Shown here piece after piece: positions 62,371-64,000 of a stretch of DNA of 64,000 bases. Made by a program: the position numbers and the translations under genes. How positions within the stretch are numbered: the stretch's first letter is position 1; each line of letters starts with the position of its first letter. The DNA is taken from contig JAFEGH010000005.1 in the NCBI GenBank assembly GCA_018240065.1, positions 42,336 to 106,335 of the forward strand, in the 5' to 3' direction. The notes beneath the pieces were generated by a model, which saw nothing but the letters and a program-made list of their open reading frames with translations, did no database searches and was not told where the DNA came from. Origin of the DNA: Verrucomicrobiota bacterium. GTDB taxonomy: Bacteria; Chlamydiota; Chlamydiia; Chlamydiales; Rhabdochlamydiaceae.

Positions 62371-63816
62371 ATGACCACTAGGACTAACGTTACAGCAAAA
62401 CCAATAAATACTAGTGAAACAACAACCTTTCAAACACCCGCCCCGCAGGCATCAGGGTTGGTCAATCTCTCTTCAGAGGTAATTTTCAAAATCTTGGGCA
62501 TGCTCTCGATCCAACATTTTGGCGTCTTAAATCAAACCTGCAGGAAATCTCGCTTGATCACGACGACCAATCCTCTGACTATTTTATTGAGCCAATATTT
62601 CCCCAATTTTCGAAAAACAGATCCCAGTCAGACAGACTTGCAAGCACTAAAAGAACAACACCGTATTAATTCAAATCTAACAAACGGAGTGTATCGTGCG
62701 CACACTCTTCAAGGGCAAAGTGGAACTGTTAACAGTCTTGCTCTGGACGGGCAAAGGCTCATTTCCAGCTCACATAACAAGACCATCAAGATTTGGGATT
62801 TAAATACAAATACCTGTACCGCAACTCTTAAAAGGCACAGTGGATCTGTTACCAGCCTTGCTCTAGACGGGCAAAGGCTCTTTTCCGGCTCTGAGGACAA
62901 GACCATCAAGGTCTGGGATTTAAATAAAAGTAAATTCACCTCAACTCTATGCACCGCAACTCTTAAAGGGCACAGTGAATCTGTTACCAGCCTTGCACTA
63001 GACGGACAGACGCTCTTTTCCGGCTCTGCAGACAAGACCATCAAGGTCTGGGACTTAAATACAAATACATGCACCGCAACTCTTAAAGGGCACGATGGGA
63101 GTGTTTTAAGCCTTGCTCTGGACGGACAAAGGCTCTTTTCTAGCTCTTATGACAAGACCATCAAGATCTGGGATTTAAATACAAATACATGCACCGCAAC
63201 TCTTAAAGAGCACAGTCATCGTGTTGACAGCCTTGCCGTGGATGGGCAAAGGCTCTTTTCCGGCTCTCTAGACAAGACCATCAAGATCTGGGACTTAAAT
63301 ACAAATACATGCACCGCAACCCTTAAAGGGCACGATAGTAGTGTTTTCAGCCTTGCACTGGGTAGAATGAGGCTCTTTTCTGGCTCTTATGACAACATGA
63401 TCAAGATCTGGGATTTAAATACAAATACCTGTACCGCAACTCTTAAAGGGCACGATAGTAGTGTTTTCAGCCTTGCTCTCGACGGACAGAGGCTCTTTTC
63501 CGGCTCATACAAGACCATCAAGATCTGGGATTTTAATGCACCTGATGAGGCTGTATTCCATGAAATTGCTGATTCTCTAAAAAGCGAAACCCCTGCCATC
63601 GTAAAAGATGCCATGGATCGCTTTGACAGGATGCCAACTAAAGCTAAAAACGCCATCTATGGCGAGCTCTATTCCATCATGGCGCCTTTCGCAAATGATT
63701 ACCCCGGATGTGCGAAGGACGCCTTCCATAATCAAAATGGGCAGAGTTCAACTCCAGAGCAAAGAGAGGAGGCGATCTTCAATTACCTTGCTAAGAGATC
63801 CGTAATCCAGAGCTGA
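62371..63816 (+). CDS. F-box/WD40 propeller protein B, effector candidate
   Basis: A 481-residue paralogue of gene A in opposite orientation. It has the F-box (VNLSSEVIFKILGMLSIQHF), seven WD40 repeats and the same C-terminal domain with MPTKAKNAIYGELYS. Its last 100 residues are nearly identical to those of A, while the loops of the repeats differ. Repeat 2 ends with a 5-residue insertion (KSKFTSTL region) and the last repeat has lost one codon (GSYKTIKIWD). ATG 62371 follows a run of A; TTG at 62359 is another possible start. Loop divergence with a conserved frame fits different binding targets. Confidence 0.85.
   Translation: MTTRTNVTAKPINTSETTTFQTPAPQASGLVNLSSEVIFKILGMLSIQHFGVLNQTCRKSRLITTTNPLTILLSQYFPNFRKTDPSQTDLQALKEQHRINSNLTNGVYRAHTLQGQSGTVNSLALDGQRLISSSHNKTIKIWDLNTNTCTATLKRHSGSVTSLALDGQRLFSGSEDKTIKVWDLNKSKFTSTLCTATLKGHSESVTSLALDGQTLFSGSADKTIKVWDLNTNTCTATLKGHDGSVLSLALDGQRLFSSSYDKTIKIWDLNTNTCTATLKEHSHRVDSLAVDGQRLFSGSLDKTIKIWDLNTNTCTATLKGHDSSVFSLALGRMRLFSGSYDNMIKIWDLNTNTCTATLKGHDSSVFSLALDGQRLFSGSYKTIKIWDFNAPDEAVFHEIADSLKSETPAIVKDAMDRFDRMPTKAKNAIYGELYSIMAPFANDYPGCAKDAFHNQNGQSSTPEQREEAIFNYLAKRSVIQS
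62701..63540 (+). repeat. 120-bp tandem DNA repeats encoding WD40 units (gene B)
   Basis: Units with the recurring TGCACCGCAACTCTTAAAGG and AAGACCATCAAGATCTGGGA cores, mostly 120 bases long. The third junction is longer by an in-frame insertion of 15 bases and the last is shorter by one codon. Confidence 0.88.
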
Positions 63817-63877
63817 TCTGTATCTGATTGAGAAACATAAAAAATCATAAACAATTCTCAATGAAAGTGTATCCAAA

Positions 63878-64000
63878 TTAAAAAGAGTACCTGACCTCAG
63901 CTTCGCCGGCGTTCAGTGTGAAATCCTCGCCGTACTCGCCATGGTAGCCCAGCATCAGGGAAAACCCGTTCACAGGCGAGGTCAAACGCACCCTAGCCGA
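63878..64000 (-). CDS. C-terminal end of an outer-membrane beta-barrel (autotransporter-like) protein, partial
   Basis: The last 40 codons of a leftward gene cut by the window edge. They read as alternating amphipathic strands (SARVRLTSPVNGFSLMLGYH, then EYGEDFTLNAGEAEVRYSF) with a terminal phenylalanine, the signal of outer-membrane barrels. The pattern with a final VRYSF is like autotransporter (Pmp-type) domains, but too little is present for a firm family. Confidence 0.6.
   Translation of the reverse strand, partial: SARVRLTSPVNGFSLMLGYHGEYGEDFTLNAGEAEVRYSF

Noticed and set aside
60061..63540. Tandem repeats at regular spacing considered as a CRISPR array
   Set aside because: The 120-bp units are in frame and encode WD40 blades; there are no unique spacers.

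Overview
The window looks like the chromosome of an environmental chlamydia (order Chlamydiales, Parachlamydia/Waddlia/Criblamydia type, not Chlamydia itself). The main evidence is gene order: accD-dut-ptsN-ptsN, clpC and mnmA in one area, a lipoate ligase-like gene and gcsH nearby, dnaA next to a bactofilin gene, a small TPR gene with its partner, and mraZ-rsmH-ftsL-pbp3-murE all recall blocks of the Chlamydia trachomatis map (CT293-CT290, CT287-CT282, CT276-CT269). The GC content looks near 50 percent, high for the order and closest to Criblamydiaceae such as Estrella; that placement is inference. I saw no rRNA, tRNA, CRISPR array or intact insertion sequence.

Layout. 1-3.5 kb: fatty-acid and nucleotide housekeeping genes and two PTS IIA regulators. 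3.6-10.5 kb: an exported pyruvyl-transferase-like protein, an amino-acid permease and a three-gene EmrA/EmrB/outer-membrane-factor efflux operon. 10.7-20.5 kb: four outer-membrane porins of the Legionella/chlamydial MOMP-like type (three in tandem), mnmA, and a hydrolase/TauE/Mg2+-ATPase operon. 20.6-29.3 kb: a divergent glycogen-branching-enzyme-like protein, a 640-residue unknown protein, clpC and a small F-box-like protein. 29.5-43.8 kb: lipoate ligase-like protein, archaeal/eukaryotic-type prolyl-tRNA synthetase, PpiD-like protein, GcsH, double-SIS protein, giant AsmA/TamB-like protein and a ComF-like protein. 43.9-48.3 kb: a probable cysteine protease and a 1029-residue unknown protein, both effector candidates. 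48.4-59.6 kb: class D beta-lactamase, bactofilin, DnaA, small proteins, a likely structured RNA, and the division/peptidoglycan cluster behind MraZ boxes. 59.8-63.8 kb: two F-box/WD40 proteins as a divergent inverted duplication around a 0.7 kb structured non-coding island. The right edge holds the C-terminal end of a beta-barrel protein.

Most unusual points. (1) A roughly 40-residue motif (LP..., then IYxxIW, then P-x-G, then GxxAF) recurs in five proteins here: the GlgB-like protein, the 640-residue protein, the small F-box-like protein and both WD40 proteins. I do not recognise it as a named domain. It links eukaryote-like F-box/WD40 proteins to a glycogen-type enzyme. (2) GTGGGA pairs with 10-bp period lie in both orientations in front of mraZ. 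(3) rsmH is frameshifted at a T9 run. (4) Two non-coding segments, about 52.37-52.66 kb and 61.64-61.88 kb, look like structured RNAs.
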